Part shown: positions 25,891-38,719 of the stretch, piece after piece | Numbering within the stretch: position 1 is the stretch's first letter | Layout: every line of letters begins with the position of its first letter | Assembly (NCBI GenBank): GCA_000320545.1 | Contig: ADNK01001665.1 | Coordinates: forward strand, 5,001 to 57,500 | DNA: 52,500 nt | Direction: 5' to 3' | Origin: Bigelowiella natans CCMP2755 | Lineage: Eukaryota > Cercozoa > Chlorarachniophyceae | Notes under the pieces: model-generated | The model's input: the letters and a program-made list of their open reading frames with translations, nothing else | What the model was told of the DNA's origin: nothing | The model's database searches: none | Made by a program: the position numbers and the translations under genes

Positions 25891-27402
25891 GTGAACGAAA
25901 GAGTTGTGTGCCATTGAAAGATAATGCGCTATTCTTTAACCTTATCGCAAAATTCCCATACGCTCAGTCGTTTCGTCTTGCTTCTTTCATGAAGCTATGA
26001 GTCTGTGCGTTGTGAATTCTAGAATTAGGTTTCACATCATAATGCTGATCGTATTCAGTGACTCCTGCAGCATAAGATTAAGCTGTATTGTATATTCTTG
26101 TATGATATCACGAAGATCATCCTGAATGACATTCACGAATTACCATTTACATAATATTAATGCTGTTTGGATATATCCCCATCCAGTAGTGTGTTCCTCT
26201 GGGTTTCACAGTCATGAAAAAATCAGATTTAGCATACGCATAGCTATTGGTAATTTTGTTCGAACGAATGTACCGGAGAATTAGTTCGTCTGCGTGGACA
26301 TGCTGTAGCATGCATTGCACACATGCAATAATTAGCAGTATCGATAACACCCGCCCGCATATAATCCTCCCCCGATCCGCTTCACACGTGCGAGCCAGCA
26401 GCATGTAACAGAGACTTATCTCTGGATTGTGGATCGAACGTACCACGCTAATATGAAATGTTTGTAAGTCTGGCGAGTGAGACTGTGTGTGTGTGTGTGT
26501 GTGTGCGCGCGCGCGCGCGCGCATTGCAGGGAGCATATCCTCAAAAGCATATTTTAGATCACACGTGAACAATATGCTATGTGCATATGATGAAGATGAT
26601 AGTATGCAACGATAAAGACATTGTCAGGCAAGGCAATTATTAGGCTATCCCACACTTGACGGACCTACGATTACTACAATGCATGCAGCGCACTTACAAT
26701 GTTATAAACACAAATTTGATACTTTCTAAATATTCCTCTATGATGTACGAAATTTATTGATCAAAGCATGGCGAAATGTACGATTTCTCATATTATTTCT
26801 TTACTCTTTCTGCATATCCATATTTCGCGGAAAATTGAACGTCTGCTTGAAGTGGCTACCTTCTTAGTGTCCTGTTTTTCTATAATCTAATTCTAAACTT
26901 CAAGAGCTACTGACCATTTTCAAACTCTGGTCCTTTGATAAGGGAATCGGCTTTTGCAATTGCTTTTGGAAAGAAGACTCGATGAAGCACACGAGCACAT
27001 CCGACTCATCATCTCCAATTTTCTTGCTGCTCTTTTGACATGTAATCTTTTGTTAGAGATTTCAGTACCTGAAATCATGGTTTATGATAACATTACATTT
27101 CGGTGTATATCCTAGACAACACACTGCACAGAAAATGCAGCCAATGTGCGAATATGCTAGATTGCCAACCTCAGGGCCAGCAGCAACATGAATTCGAAGC
27201 TGGTTTCTTTTCTTCCGCTCCAATGATCTCCGGACATCTCTTACAGTTGTGAATTAAAAAAGGGCAAGTTCTATGATGCTAACAATGAATAGAGTACGAT
27301 TCGTAAGCTGGTGGCACGTAGTACCTGTAAAAAGAATCCTCAGAGTCGTGGTCGCTGATCTCAGCTCCGTGGCCTGCTGTAGTGAAGCTGATCAAGTTGA
27401 TG
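25891..27402. other. Intergenic stretch with a (TG)n(CG)n tract
   Basis: No complete gene recognised. A minus-strand stretch near 27223-27168 could be an exon (a basic, Arg/Lys-rich frame) of an alternative, longer form of the small basic gene to the right. A TG run passing into a CG run at 26484-26522 is the most distinct structure. Confidence 0.4.
26484..26522. repeat. (TG)n(CG)n alternating purine-pyrimidine tract
   Basis: About ten TG dinucleotides run directly into about nine GC dinuc repeats. This is the classic composition for left-handed Z-DNA formation. It is gene-free locally. Confidence 0.85.
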
Positions 27403-27760
27403 CTACAAATAGCTGGAAAAGTCAAGATGACGACCTTTCAATTGACCACCCAAAAGTAAATCTTCAATGGGTACAGTCTTGGTCGAGTTTCCTCTCGGCT
27501 TTGCACGTCCCTCTTGCCTTGAATCCTTCTGTTTGTTTAAGATCAAGATGATGATGTGATGTGGAGCTTTAACTACTTATCAGAGTGTATCAACCTTAAA
27601 TGGCTTCCGCTTGACTTTTATCCTTCTCTTGACTCCAGCGGCTGAATACTTGGCCTGTCGCCTAATGGTATGATACCAATATTAAACTCGGTACCGTGTA
27701 TGATGTATGACAGTGTTACCTGTTGCTGGTAGGATTCTTCTTTCCTCGCCTGGATTTCAT
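27403..27760 (-). CDS. Small, highly basic protein of unknown function
   Basis: Three exons (27760-27720, 27661-27595, 27528-27403) join in frame to a product of about 77 residues from an ATG to a stop. It is strongly Lys/Arg-rich (MKSRRGKKNPTSNRRQAK, then GVKRRIKVKRKPFK) with a less charged end (VPIEDLLLGGQLKGRH). The sequence suggests a nucleic-acid-binding, nuclear or nucleolar protein, but I do not recognise a family. A longer version is possible if the last exon uses an internal donor. Another minus-strand frame, 27960-27757, with a hydrophobic segment, overlaps the start and could be an upstream exon. Confidence 0.4.
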
Positions 27761-28417
27761 TTCAATAGCTTCCTAATCAATTCGATGATTTCATCAGGAA
27801 TCGTTCTGGCTGATGTATTGATCGATTGATCAACTAGTTTCACCACCTCGGAATCGTTAAATCCGAATTGAGAAGTGAGTAGAATTTGAAGGACAATCAA
27901 AGCAGAGACTAGAGTCGCACCGGAGCGATAACGTAGAGATCTACCCCAGCATCTCCACATGAATGGATTGTAACCTGCTTATAGTCCTGGACTGCTCGGA
28001 GACTGTGGCGGTCTTCCGCGCCCACAAGAGTAGTAGGAGGAGAGTCACGCAGGGGGGGAGGAGTGACGAAAGGCGGAATCGTTCGGAACCCGAGGACAAG
28101 CGAACTGGAACGAACTGCGACAAGATAGTCGAATAGCGGCTAATAGCGGGTAATGACGGTAATTGACGGGTGATGATGGATAATCACGGGTAGTGACCGG
28201 CGGTACCAGCAGTAAATTCACAGTAAGTTTACAGCTTGAACCTTCACTCCATCCCTTCTTAAAGGAGAGGAGGAGAAGGAGGAGGAAGAAGAGGAAGAGA
28301 AAAAGACGCTGCGGAAGGCGAACGAGCGTTCACGTAATCGAACCAACGCAAATTGCTTCCGGGAGGAGAGGAACGGTTTATACGGCCTTGGACATTTAAC
28401 CGCGACGTGACTGAGTT
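27761..28417. promoter_or_regulatory. Region upstream of the Ariadne gene with imperfect short repeats
   Basis: Between a minus-strand and a plus-strand gene. From about 28130 to 28205 an imperfect unit resembling TAATGACGGG is repeated several times. It could be a regulatory array of the divergent promoter; this is inference. Confidence 0.35.
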
Positions 28418-29658
28418 ATGGGACAAGCAATCTGCTCTTCCGTGGTGAGTTATGCGCTTGATAGAAGTGACGAGAAATTTCCCCAAGGAAGTGCATGTTA
28501 TCAGTGTTCTGTCTATCACTATTGAACGAGTTCTGTTCCTTCATTATTAAATTCTTGTGTACAATTAGCTCAATGGAATTGAGCTGTCATCGGATGGACG
28601 TGTTCTATTCGAGGAGCTATTGCAGAAAATTAAAGAGGATGACGAACTCATGCAGTTCGATAAAGCGGTCAAGGCAATAAGCAAGATGACCCCCAAGGAA
28701 GGAAAGGTTACGAATTTTGGGATTATAGTCTCTGAATTCAAGCGAAAATAAATCCTGATTACTTGGGTGAAGCTCATTTCCTTTTTTAGGTTCTTATTGC
28801 AGAAGTGGAGACCACTCTTGAGAATGTTTGGGGTCGAAATTTTCAGAAAAACATCGAGCGCCTAAAGGGAAAGGTAAGAGTACATTTACTGACAAAGATA
28901 GTTATTGATACGACGGTTTCCCTCGACAGAGAACAAAGACGCGTTTGGACGATGATGACGGGGGCTGGGGTGACACGAATGCAGACTGGGGCGAAGATGA
29001 GAAAGATGCTGCTGGTACTGAGGAAAAAGAAGAAGCAGATGGCGATGACGGTTGGGATGACAACGAACCTGAGATGAAGAGAACGGAATCATGGTAGCTC
29101 CCTTTTAATTTGTAGGCCATTTACTTCTTTCTTCCGCACTAACATGCACCTTTTTGCAGGGGATCAACTGGAGAGACCAATGAAGGGTAAAAAAGTTAAG
29201 GAAGCAGGCGATGCGATGTCGCCTCAAATCTGTGTGTTTTTAATACATCTAGGGACTGGGATGAAGGCGAAGGAAATGAAGACTGGGGTGAAGAAGAGCC
29301 CGTAATTCACATGTCATTTTTTGAACGAATTACGCTTAACTGAGGGATCAATTGTGACATCAGACTTTGGAACAAGTTGATTCAATGGAGGATATCATAA
29401 AACCGAAGAAATCAGGAAGTTTTTTCTGCCTCAGTGAAGGCTACTTAATGCAGGAGGTCATTGCTGTATTTTGTTAAAATAAGCACCGTTTCAATCCTTC
29501 CACTATTGAAAATTTTAGGTTTTTAAGAAATCCAAAGCTCTAGCCGACGCAGTAGATATACCAAGGGGGGTAGCAACAAATTTGCTTCGAAGCTTCAAAT
29601 GGAATAAGGTTGTTGCGATAGAGATATTATTGTGGTTGTTTCTCATCTGAATATTATA

Positions 29659-29697
<39 letters not shown>

Positions 29698-30655
29698 TTG
29701 TGGTGAATAGGAACGTGCGATCGAAAGTTTTTTCAGTGATCCCCGAAGACTAAAAAAGAAGGCATACACGACCCACCCTCCAATCGAATCAAAAGTGCGA
29801 AAGAATAGATTTTTGTTGTTTGCAGTGCTATTTTTGACACAATATTGATCTCTACAGGAGACCAAAGTACGTTGCATGTTTCGGGCGCAGTTGTCAGGGA
29901 AGGTATAAATCGGTTTTGAATGGCGTATCGTCTCCCTCCAAATGAATTATTGTATGTTTCTTGTCAGGATGAAAAGGAAGCAACTAGTTCTTCTAAGCAG
30001 AAGAAAACTCCAAAGTTAACCGCCGTCGAGAAAGCCGTGGAGAAATTGATTAAAAAGGCAAAGTCTCAAGCAGAAATATATAAAACTTTGGGTTCTAAAT
30101 TCAAGCTTCGTGACGTTATGATGGCTGTAAACAAGATGAATGCTCGGATGGCAGCAGAAAGCCTAGCATCTGAGAGCCTTACAATATGTGAAAGCAACAA
30201 TGGGATCGTGCCAGTAGAAAATGCAACGCAATTGCGATGTGGACACTGGGCATGCAATGATTGCTGGGAATCTAATCTCCGATACAAAGCAAAATCTGGA
30301 AGAGAATGCATCAATTTTAGATGTCAATACGTCGTTTGTAAGAAGAGAAACTGTCGCCACAAATCCGACTTGGGTTGCTTCTGTCAGGAAGCCATTCCCC
30401 GGGAGATGTTCGTCAAGTTTCTCAAAACCGAGGAAGTCGGAAAGTACGACAAATGGATGGCTACGCAATACTCACTTGACAACAGAAGTACGATTACACA
30501 TTGCCCCCAGGCAGGATGTGGGTGGTGGCTAAAACCGAACCCATCCGAGTTGACCTCGCGTGCAACTTGCTTGTGTGGGAAAGTGTTCTGCTTCTCTTGC
30601 GGAAGAGCTCCTCACAACCCTGTTCCATGCTTCCAGTACGAGGTGTGCGCAGTCG

Positions 30656-30731
<76 letters not shown>

Positions 30732-31779
30732 GTTTGCCGTCTGGTGTCTGTTTTTGAAATAAGGGACTCGGTTTTCCAAAGCTGACTCCGACCCCATCGC
30801 CATTTTCCAGCTATTGACAACGATCTCCCTTTCTCTTTTAAAACATCCGTAGGATTTCCAGGAAAGAGGAAAACCGATGTATCTGGAGAAACTTTGGCTA
30901 GAGAGCAGCACACTTCCATGCCCGAAGTGCAAAGCTCCGATCGAAAAGAATAAAGCGTGTTTACACATGACCTGCATTTGCACCTATGAGTTTTGCTGGG
31001 CGTGCGGGCAGAAATGGCAAGGTGTCGGCCATGGATTCTACAATTGCCCAAAGTATAAAAAGAACGAGGACGCTAAGACAAGGGATGAGGACCAGCAGAG
31101 AGCTATCCGGGAACTGAGTAAGTTCAAGTGGTATCAACGGCAAATGGATGTCACGAGAAAGGAAATGGAGGAAGCTCAGAAGAGAAAAGCTGAATGGGAG
31201 AAGGAAATGGAAGATAAGACCAATAGCTACCGCGACTATGCGTTCGTATTCGATGCTCTCGATACGTTTTTGCTCGCGAAGGAACAGATGCTGAACTTGA
31301 GCATTATTGCTTTCTATTTCCAAGGCAAAAATATCGAATGGAGATGCCCGTCATGCACGTTTGCCAATGGATACGGTGAAGTGTGCCAAATGTGCAACAC
31401 GAAGAAGCCGAAAGAAAAGAAGTCAGATAGCGTAAAGGAGATGTTCGAGTTCCAACAGAGGATGATGGTCAAAGTTACTACATCGCTTAAAAAGTGCTTT
31501 GAAGATAAAACTCTGGACAACGTGCTCAAAGAGAAGAAAAACGTCCAAACGAAAGCTAACGCTTGCAGCAAATTTATACGGGAACTCGTTAGAGACGTCG
31601 AGTCTGGGAAATACACAGCATACATTCTTGAACAACCAGATGATTCCATTTCTGGATGGTTCTGCATTCGATGTGAACAGATGAACAAGTTCGACACGAT
31701 GATATGCAAATCTCCGGGATGTGAAGCCTGTCAAGTCCATGGAGAACCGGCATGCTTACGTTGCAATCCGAGGCAATAG
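28418..31779 (+). CDS. Ariadne-type RBR E3 ubiquitin ligase with RanBP2 zinc finger
   Basis: Twelve exons (28418-28444, 28569-28706, 28790-28873, 28930-29093, 29160-29186, 29253-29301, 29364-29456, 29519-29608, 29711-29794, 29858-29902, 29968-30642, 30853-31779) give exactly 800 residues. In order: an MGQAICS N-terminus (myristoylation/palmitoylation-like); an acidic region with repeated Trp-Gly-acid motifs (GGWGD, DWGED, GWDD, DWGEEEP); the Ariadne UBA-like segment (GVATNLLRSFKWNKERAIES); RING1 (LRCGHWACNDCW); IBR (CPQAGCGWW, CLCGKVFCFSCG); RING2 (CPKCKAPIEKNKACLHMTC) with the catalytic Cys at 30958-30960; an Ariadne-like helical region; a RanBP2-type finger (WRCPSCTFANGYGEVCQMC); and a last Cys-rich finger. 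The first Cys of RING1 seems replaced by Ser. Role: E2-to-Cys-to-substrate ubiquitin transfer. The RanBP2 finger recalls plant ARI proteins. The donor of the ninth exon is the least certain junction. Confidence 0.9.
29663..29695. repeat. (GT)n microsatellite in an Ariadne-gene intron
   Basis: Lies 16 bases before the acceptor of the exon starting at 29711. Confidence 0.9.
30659..30732. repeat. (CT)n-(GT)n compound microsatellite in the last Ariadne intron
   Basis: A CT run passes into a GT run 17 bases after the donor of the penultimate exon. Confidence 0.9.
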
Positions 31780-32836
31780 TTAGTTTGGAGATCACATTAT
31801 TTCTGTCACTCACGGACACGACGAACGACAGTTCTGCGTGTGTGTGTGTGTGTGTGTGTGCGTGCGTGTATGTGTTGTCGCAGCTGTATTTGTGCTTCTT
31901 CAGCTGACACAAGTGTGTATTCACGCGTATGATGACGTTCTTTGTGAGTTGAAAATGCTGTGTTCTGGATATATGATGCCCCCATGCGATGAGCGTTTTC
32001 TTTGATTATTTGCATGGTAAACAAACAAAAGAATATAAGGCTGTATCGTCGGGTAAAACCGTTTACTTTGATAGAGAAGGAAATGAGATGCGACTTATTA
32101 ATCATTCGGCACATTGCTGCACCTATAATAATATGTTTTTATGCATATATGCATATGCAGCCCGAGTGCACTCCGCACTGTCAGTGCATGCGTAAAAGCA
32201 TTAGTAAGCGTATATTGCATGCGCAGCCAATGATGCATGAGACGGCGCAATGAAGTCGATTGAATCTTACCAATTGTCATCCTAACAAGTGTCTCTAGAT
32301 CGGTGCAATGCTGCGTTTTTGACATTAGCGATTATGTTGTATCTGTTTCTTTCCAATTGTGATCTACATTCTCTATCATTAGCTTGTTAGCACATGCTGC
32401 TGCATGTGTGTCCGAATTAGCTAATTGCTGAGATGCACGCTTCTATGGACGCTGTTATGCTGTCTAGCTGTCGCACTCACAACAAGCTCTACATACAATA
32501 AACACTACCTGCACTGCTGATCTGCTGATCCTAATGATGAACAACGTGGTTGAACAGATGCAACACTATGAAACATGAGAGACCAAGAGATCCACGTGTC
32601 TGTGGTGTTAGCGCGCTGCACATCGGATGCTTTCAACAAAACATAGCCTCAGTTGTTCTTAAGGGATGACTCATGGGTTGCAGATTGCAGCCTGAGCGTG
32701 CTTTAAAAAAAAGACCTTTCATCATTGTCGCAAGACGGATGTAATAAATCAAATTAAATTTGTTCAATGGTCATCCTAATGTAGCTATGCAATACAGCGG
32801 TTACAGCGCTAATACAGTCGTGTGCCTTATTCTGTT
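31780..32836. other. Intergenic stretch between convergent genes
   Basis: No gene seen. Contains a GT tract near 31837-31866 and GCATGC-rich DNA near 32140-32240. The word AGACGGATGTAA at 32733-32744 is the inverted copy of a word at 20619-20630 next to the mobile element. Confidence 0.5.
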
Positions 32837-33732
32837 CTAGCTTCTTTCCTCTTTACCCTCTTCGGAGAGTTCAACGCTGCTTGTTTCATGCCGGCGCTCC
32901 ATCCCTTCTTGGCTGCCGTTCGCAGATGCTTCGTTGTGCTGCTCAGCATAGCCATGATCACGGCCGTCGTCATGTTTTACATCGCGATGTCGTTCTCGCG
33001 CTTGCTTTCTGTATCTGCTTCCGTCATCATGCCGTTGATCATGCCCTCTAGAATCACGACCGTCAAGACGACGTTGACTATTGTTATCGTAACCTCTTCC
33101 TCCTCTTTCTTCTCTGTGATAATTGTTCTGTTTTTCTGTATAGTCAGCATCACTGTTGCGACCGCTGCTGCGGTAATATGTTCGGCGACCCCGATTGCCA
33201 TTGTCATCACCATTATCGTCTCGAATGTCGTGATCCTCGTTTTCCTCCGCAACGCTATGATGGTGGCTGTCGTAGTTGTTCCGAGGTCCTCTGCCACCAC
33301 CACCACCACCACCACCACCACCATCTTCATCGTTATCATCATCACCCCTTCTCGTGGTCATTCTCGGTGCTGTTTCTTCTTCATCGCCGCGTGCTCTTCT
33401 AATTTCTCGATGGCTATCACCACGTCTCCACCTATCACCACTATCCCTGCCATCCTGATGATCATCATTGTCGTTTCTCCGTCGTCTTCTCCTTCTTCTC
33501 CTACTTTGACTTCGCCCGGCAGCAGGAGCAGTATTTCGAGAGGTTGATCTCCTCCTTTTTGTTCCAGCTGTAGAGCCTCTCCACATTCCTCTTCTGCCAC
33601 CATATTCTCCCCCCCGTCTATGGTCATAATTCCTCCTGTCCCCACCGCCATCCTCATCACGGTAGCGTCTTCTCCTTCTTCCAATTATCCTATCGTACTT
33701 TGGATCCCAATCACGTCTGCTTTCACACAAAC

Positions 33733-33818
<86 letters not shown>

Positions 33819-33825
33819 ATGCACA

Positions 33826-33924
<99 letters not shown>

Positions 33925-34682
33925 TCAGGAATGGTGATCGTTATCGCCATTACAATCGATCGTTGTAGGACCTGAAATCTTCTAAAGTCTCTTGGTCTTT
34001 CGTCGTCATCCAATTTTTGTCTGAATGGACATTAGAAGATGTTGTTTTGTTCTTTTTGAGTTTGCTTATGCACGTTCTTATCCTGTAACTTAGCTGTTGC
34101 TCTCACACCACTCGTACAAGGAATGAAGGGAATCACAAGCATATACTGTAACAAGCAAAAATCCTCTCCCCCATATTCTCCTACTACGCCTCGTGATTTT
34201 CGATGTTTGTCCTCATATTAAGTACCCGTTATCTTTTCCGAGATGATCTCTTGCGCTTGGTAAAATGCAGCGCTAAGAATTGTTAGAGCGGCTGTGAGCC
34301 ATTCATCAAACCAAAAGGATGCGCTACTACGCTACTACGTTCGTTGTGCTTTTGCCATGTCCATACCGTCTGTTCTTGTAGTGACCCATAATGTAAAGCC
34401 TTTTCGTGCGATCCTCTCGTTGGAAGTTATCGAAAAACAAGAACGCCGCGCTGCTCTGTCCCAGTCTGGGTCGTGAAGGAGGAGAAGGAGGAGGAGGGGG
34501 GGGGGGGGGGGCAAGGAAAGCTACTTTAGACTTTGCAAGCGACATGGCATTTGCGATGTTTAGCGCAGCACAACCAAGACTGCACATATACGTTATGATT
34601 ACTTTTGCAATGTTTGAGCTCGAGCCCCCATCAAATATCCCAACGCTCCTATAGGGACGTCAAGCGTTGCCACCTGATTATT

Positions 34683-34761
<79 letters not shown>

Positions 34762-34988
34762 CGTGTGCGTGTGTGTGTTTGATGACCTCTTTGCGTTTCT
34801 CCAAGTTTGAGAAATCTATCCTAACATCCTGTGAGTAATGATGCACAAACATGTTGCTCAAAGCCGTCTGGAGAGGTGAAGTATGTTCTTTGGCTGTGGG
34901 GCGCTGTATTTCAAGTGTGTTGGACAATATGGTGACCTTCGATTTTCTTTGCTGAAGCATGATTCTCACGGCCTCGCTACACAAATGC
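32837..34988 (-). CDS. Unrecognised gene with Arg/Asp-rich (RD/RS-like) C-terminal tail
   Basis: The last minus-strand exon (about 33718 to 32837) encodes roughly 290 residues of low-complexity Arg/Asp/Gly/His, beginning RDWDPKYDRIIGRRRRRYRD and ending EEGKEERS before a stop. Such tails occur on splicing and RNA-processing proteins. Plausible upstream exons in the same direction include 34988-34787 (SEAVRIMLQQRKSKVTILSN, then DVRIDFSNLEKRKE), one near 34575-34530 (LGCAALNIANAMSLAKSK), one near 34285-34220 (AALTILSAAFYQAQEIISEK) and one near 34010-33970 (KLDDDERPRDFRRF). I could not assemble them with full confidence, and no domain is recognised. The intron before the last exon holds the window's longest compound microsatellite. 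Confidence 0.45.
33735..33922. repeat. (CA)n-(GA)n-(CA)n-(TA)n compound microsatellite
   Basis: Nearly 190 bases of dinucleotide tracts in fixed order, inside the intron preceding the Arg/Asp-rich last exon (-). It produces long artefactual open frames on both strands. Confidence 0.95.
34685..34777. repeat. (TA)n-(GT)n compound microsatellite
   Basis: TA run followed by a GT-rich run, directly downstream (on the minus strand) of the exon ending at 34787. Confidence 0.9.
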
Positions 34989-35612
34989 CTAAACACAACA
35001 CAAACATACGCGCGCTTTATATAATATTTGTTTGTGTGTGTGTGTGGTGTGGTAAGAGAGTAATATCCATTAAGAAAGTGCCGTGCCTACTAATCATTTT
35101 TCGGATTATAACTGCTGCTACTGCTGCTGCTAATAACCTCTGATGATCGCTGCCTCTAATAATAGCCTTGTTATCTTCAACCCTCAAACGTGCGCTAATG
35201 AGAGAGAGGGAAAGAGAGCGCGAAGGGAGAGAGGAAAGAAGGCCGATATAAACGTCTAGCACTGTAAACATGATTACGTATTCACTCGAATACCATTAAA
35301 CAAAATTACATCGTCAATTCTACTCATCTGCTATGTGCTACCCGCTCATCTCCATTAGAGCCCTGCACACGCTACCCCCCCTTCCGAGGATGTAGGGAAT
35401 CTCTACAGCCTCCATGGGAATTGCGGTGGTGGTTGCAAGCGCTCTTTCTCCTAAACACACACGCGAATACATATGGATACTACTAATAGTTGCGTGTAAG
35501 GGAGAGGGGAGAGGGAGAGAGAGAGGGGAGAGAGAGAGAGAGAGAGGAGGAGGAGGAGGAGGAGGAAGGGAAAGAGGAGGGGGGGGGGGATCGAGATGCT
35601 TGCGCATTTTGC
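34989..35612. other. Intergenic or intronic stretch, purine-rich on the plus strand
   Basis: No gene supported. The part 35500-35590 is an impure GA/GGA tract ending in a G run, which on the minus strand simulates a Ser/Pro-rich frame. Confidence 0.5.
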
Positions 35613-35966
35613 CTAAGCCGTCCTCTTCGTAATTTTACCGTTGTTAGCATTGCGTCTATCTGCAGCATGTTGCTCTCCTTCTTCTTCTTCTTTTCGAGGA
35701 GGCAACTGAGAACCAGCCTGGTACCCTTCCTGCTGTCTTCCTTCATCAGATAAAATCGACTTGCTCCGCAGCTGCTGCTGCTGCTGTCCTGGCTGAGTGT
35801 ATGGTGTTTGCGGCGGCCTTGGCGGTGTGATCTCCAAGGACAACAGCTTACTCCTCCCCCCATTTGAAAATAACCCGACAGCTGATGAAGGTGCCACATA
35901 GCAAACCCAAAACGCTCCGAGCAGCACTGCCATCCCCACGCACGATCTGCGCAGTTGCAGCAGCAT
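35613..35966 (-). CDS. Small single-pass membrane protein, possibly first exon of a larger gene
   Basis: From the ATG at 35966: MLLQLRRSCVGMAVLLGAFW, then VCYVAPSSAV, a short basic N-terminus followed by one hydrophobic span. This is the layout of a type II signal anchor or uncleaved signal peptide. The rest is Gln/Pro/Glu-rich and likely disordered, stopping at 35613. The frame may continue into another exon; the next supported minus-strand exon starts at 34988, so this could even be the 5' exon of that gene. No family recognised. Confidence 0.4.
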   Translation of the reverse strand: MLLQLRRSCVGMAVLLGAFWVCYVAPSSAVGLFSNGGRSKLLSLEITPPRPPQTPYTQPGQQQQQLRSKSILSDEGRQQEGYQAGSQLPPRKEEEEGEQHAADRRNANNGKITKRTA

Positions 35967-36887
35967 ACTTGGGTAGGGTGGCGGAGGGGGAGCAGGGAAA
36001 TGGAGTAATAAAGCAGATACTTCGTAGCGCACTTCCGATGGCGATCTGTCAAAAAATCTTAGGATATTCGTAGGTTATTTCGCACAATATTCATTAGTAT
36101 TCTCCGATAATATCTCAAGACAGCAGTCTCATATTTTCAAAAATCTTATTAATTACAGGATGTTTCCGCATGAAATTCTTATCATGTTCATTAGTTTAAG
36201 ATGTGCAACTGAACAGAACCACAGAATCACCAGATCAGGGCGATGATGACTCGTTAAGGGGGGAATGGACGCAAGCCGGCTGGATAGAATCTCATCCTAT
36301 TCCTGCAATCGAACATAATTTCGTAATTGGTACGCAACAAGTCCTCATTTCAAGGCGAATGGCGTATCTTGTTCTTATATTTGTTCTATTCTCGTGATAG
36401 ACAAGGCACTTCTGCGATGGCCTCCATACTTCCAAATGTCGTTCCCAGATGTCTGCTGCTTGAATGCTTGCGCATGGTGAAATGTATATGATAAAAGCGG
36501 ATGGCTCCTGCTTTTACCTTTGAGGCCTGTTATGATATATTCTTGATTTCGGCACAACATTGATGACGTAGCTGCTTTTAAACGACAACCTGCCTTTCTC
36601 ATCTTCGTCGCTATTACCTCTTCAACACACGCACACTTGTGATGTTGCCCACCAGGAGGTGCAAAAGGCGGTCGTGGATAAGAAGAGGGAAAACACTCGC
36701 AAGGTAGTTGAGTTATCATATAGCAAAGTCTGAAGAGATGAAAGTGCTGCCAGAAGCATTTTAATGAATGCTGCTGATAGTTCATTTTAATGAATACTGC
36801 TGATAGTTAATTTGGCATTGGGATATAATATGTCACAACTATTGGCAAATCGACGTGATGTTGCTTTATCACTTACTCATGAAAGGC

Positions 36888-37162
36888 GAACTTGGTTAAA
36901 GATCTCATCAGTAGAGAAAATGCACGTGTGCTTCAGAAACAGAAGCACATAGCCCGAATACGAGGCGAATTAGCGAAGGTATAGTAAATGGAATGGAGAT
37001 CACTATCTACAATGCTACTCACAAATTGGAATATTTTCTTTTCGTCAATTTTGTAAAATGAATATAAATGAAGATGTCATTTCTCCCAGTATTGAAGCAT
37101 CGATTTCCATACTTTCACTTCATATCAATTATTGTCATCTTATGATTAACAGTTTTCATCAG

Positions 37163-37196
<34 letters not shown>

Positions 37197-37619
37197 GTTG
37201 CCGTTTGTCGTTATTCTGCAAGGTTGATCGAAGCGTGAGCGACCAAATCAACATTCTACGAAACAAGATAGATCGGTACTGTTTGTTGTTGTTGATAGGA
37301 ATGTTGAACATGCTGATGATGATGATGATGACACTGCTGTATATTCAGTGCTGATAGAGGCTTTTCTGAAGCTCAAAGGATATTCAAATCTGCAGAGGAA
37401 AAGTAAGAAAGAGTAGTAGTCAGCTGTACTAAACATTTCGATAATTGGATAGCTGTCGCACAATGCTGCTACTGGACGGCAGAGAGGGGGGAGGGGAATA
37501 TGAGAGTAGAAAGCCTTCAACCACTAAGACTAATCCCCTCTCTAGGTATTTAAAGGCGAAAGCAAAGTTGGAGAAGGCGACCAAAATGAAGCAGTTGCTG
37601 TCTCAGCATTTGGTCATAA

Positions 37620-37659
<40 letters not shown>

Positions 37660-38189
37660 GACATAGTAGAAATAAATATATTCGCCCTTTAGATGTGCCT
37701 GCATAAAATACACACTTACGGGGGGGGGAGAATGATAGAGAGAGAGAAAGAGAAAGAGAGAGAAGGTTTCATTATTATCTCTCCTCATCATCATCATCTT
37801 GTGTGTATGATGCTACTGTCGCGAATATTACAGGCTCAGATTCTAATACACGTTGAGGAAGAAAAAGCTGCTAGACTAGAGAATCTGCTTCGGGTATGCA
37901 GAACACCGCAATATTACCGATTATGTAAAAGATCCTCTTGTATGGTACACGTGAATCTCTTTTCCCATTATGAAATTTCCTTCCTCTCATATCATCATAA
38001 GGTGAAATCTCACAACATTCTTCGGGTTGTGTTCGTTGTTTTTAGCTTTCTACTCTTATATCGCTCTGCCGTGATAAATATTGTGCATTCCATCCATTCG
38101 TATACATAGGATCTGAACATTAAGAGCAGCGCTGCCAAAGGCGATGATAATGGTGATGGTGAGGAAGATCAGAATAGCAGCCAGCTCAC

Positions 38190-38222
<33 letters not shown>

Positions 38223-38502
38223 GAAGCACAACGACAATGACGATAAGAACCAAGAGCCATCCAGCGTAATGCAGACCGGAAATAGCAATGGCGATGATAG
38301 CAAAAGCAACGACAGAAAGGAAGAGAATAGGGAGGAGTCAATACCACAGATACCGAAGGCGAGGCCACGCCAACAGCAACAAGCTAGGGAAAGAGAAGAA
38401 ATGAAGGACCGGATGAGCAGTAAGAAGATAACCACAACAAAGGTACTTACAAAAGAATTTACAGCTCACAGCGCATACTAAGAAGACACGATGCATTATC
38501 GA

Positions 38503-38544
<42 letters not shown>

Positions 38545-38687
38545 CAGGAGCTGCAAGCTATGGAGAAGGATGCTGCCGAGAAGTTAATGCTAGACACAAA
38601 CAAGAGTAGCTCTTCCAAGCAGCATCAACACACAGACACATCATCATCTGCGGCGACTGGAAGAAGCTTTAATAGGGGAATCAGGAA

Positions 38688-38719
<32 letters not shown>

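Noticed and set aside
33276-33975. Open frames of His, Thr, Ile/Tyr or Arg/Glu runs
   Set aside because: They are translations of dinucleotide or trinucleotide repeats and change character with frame.
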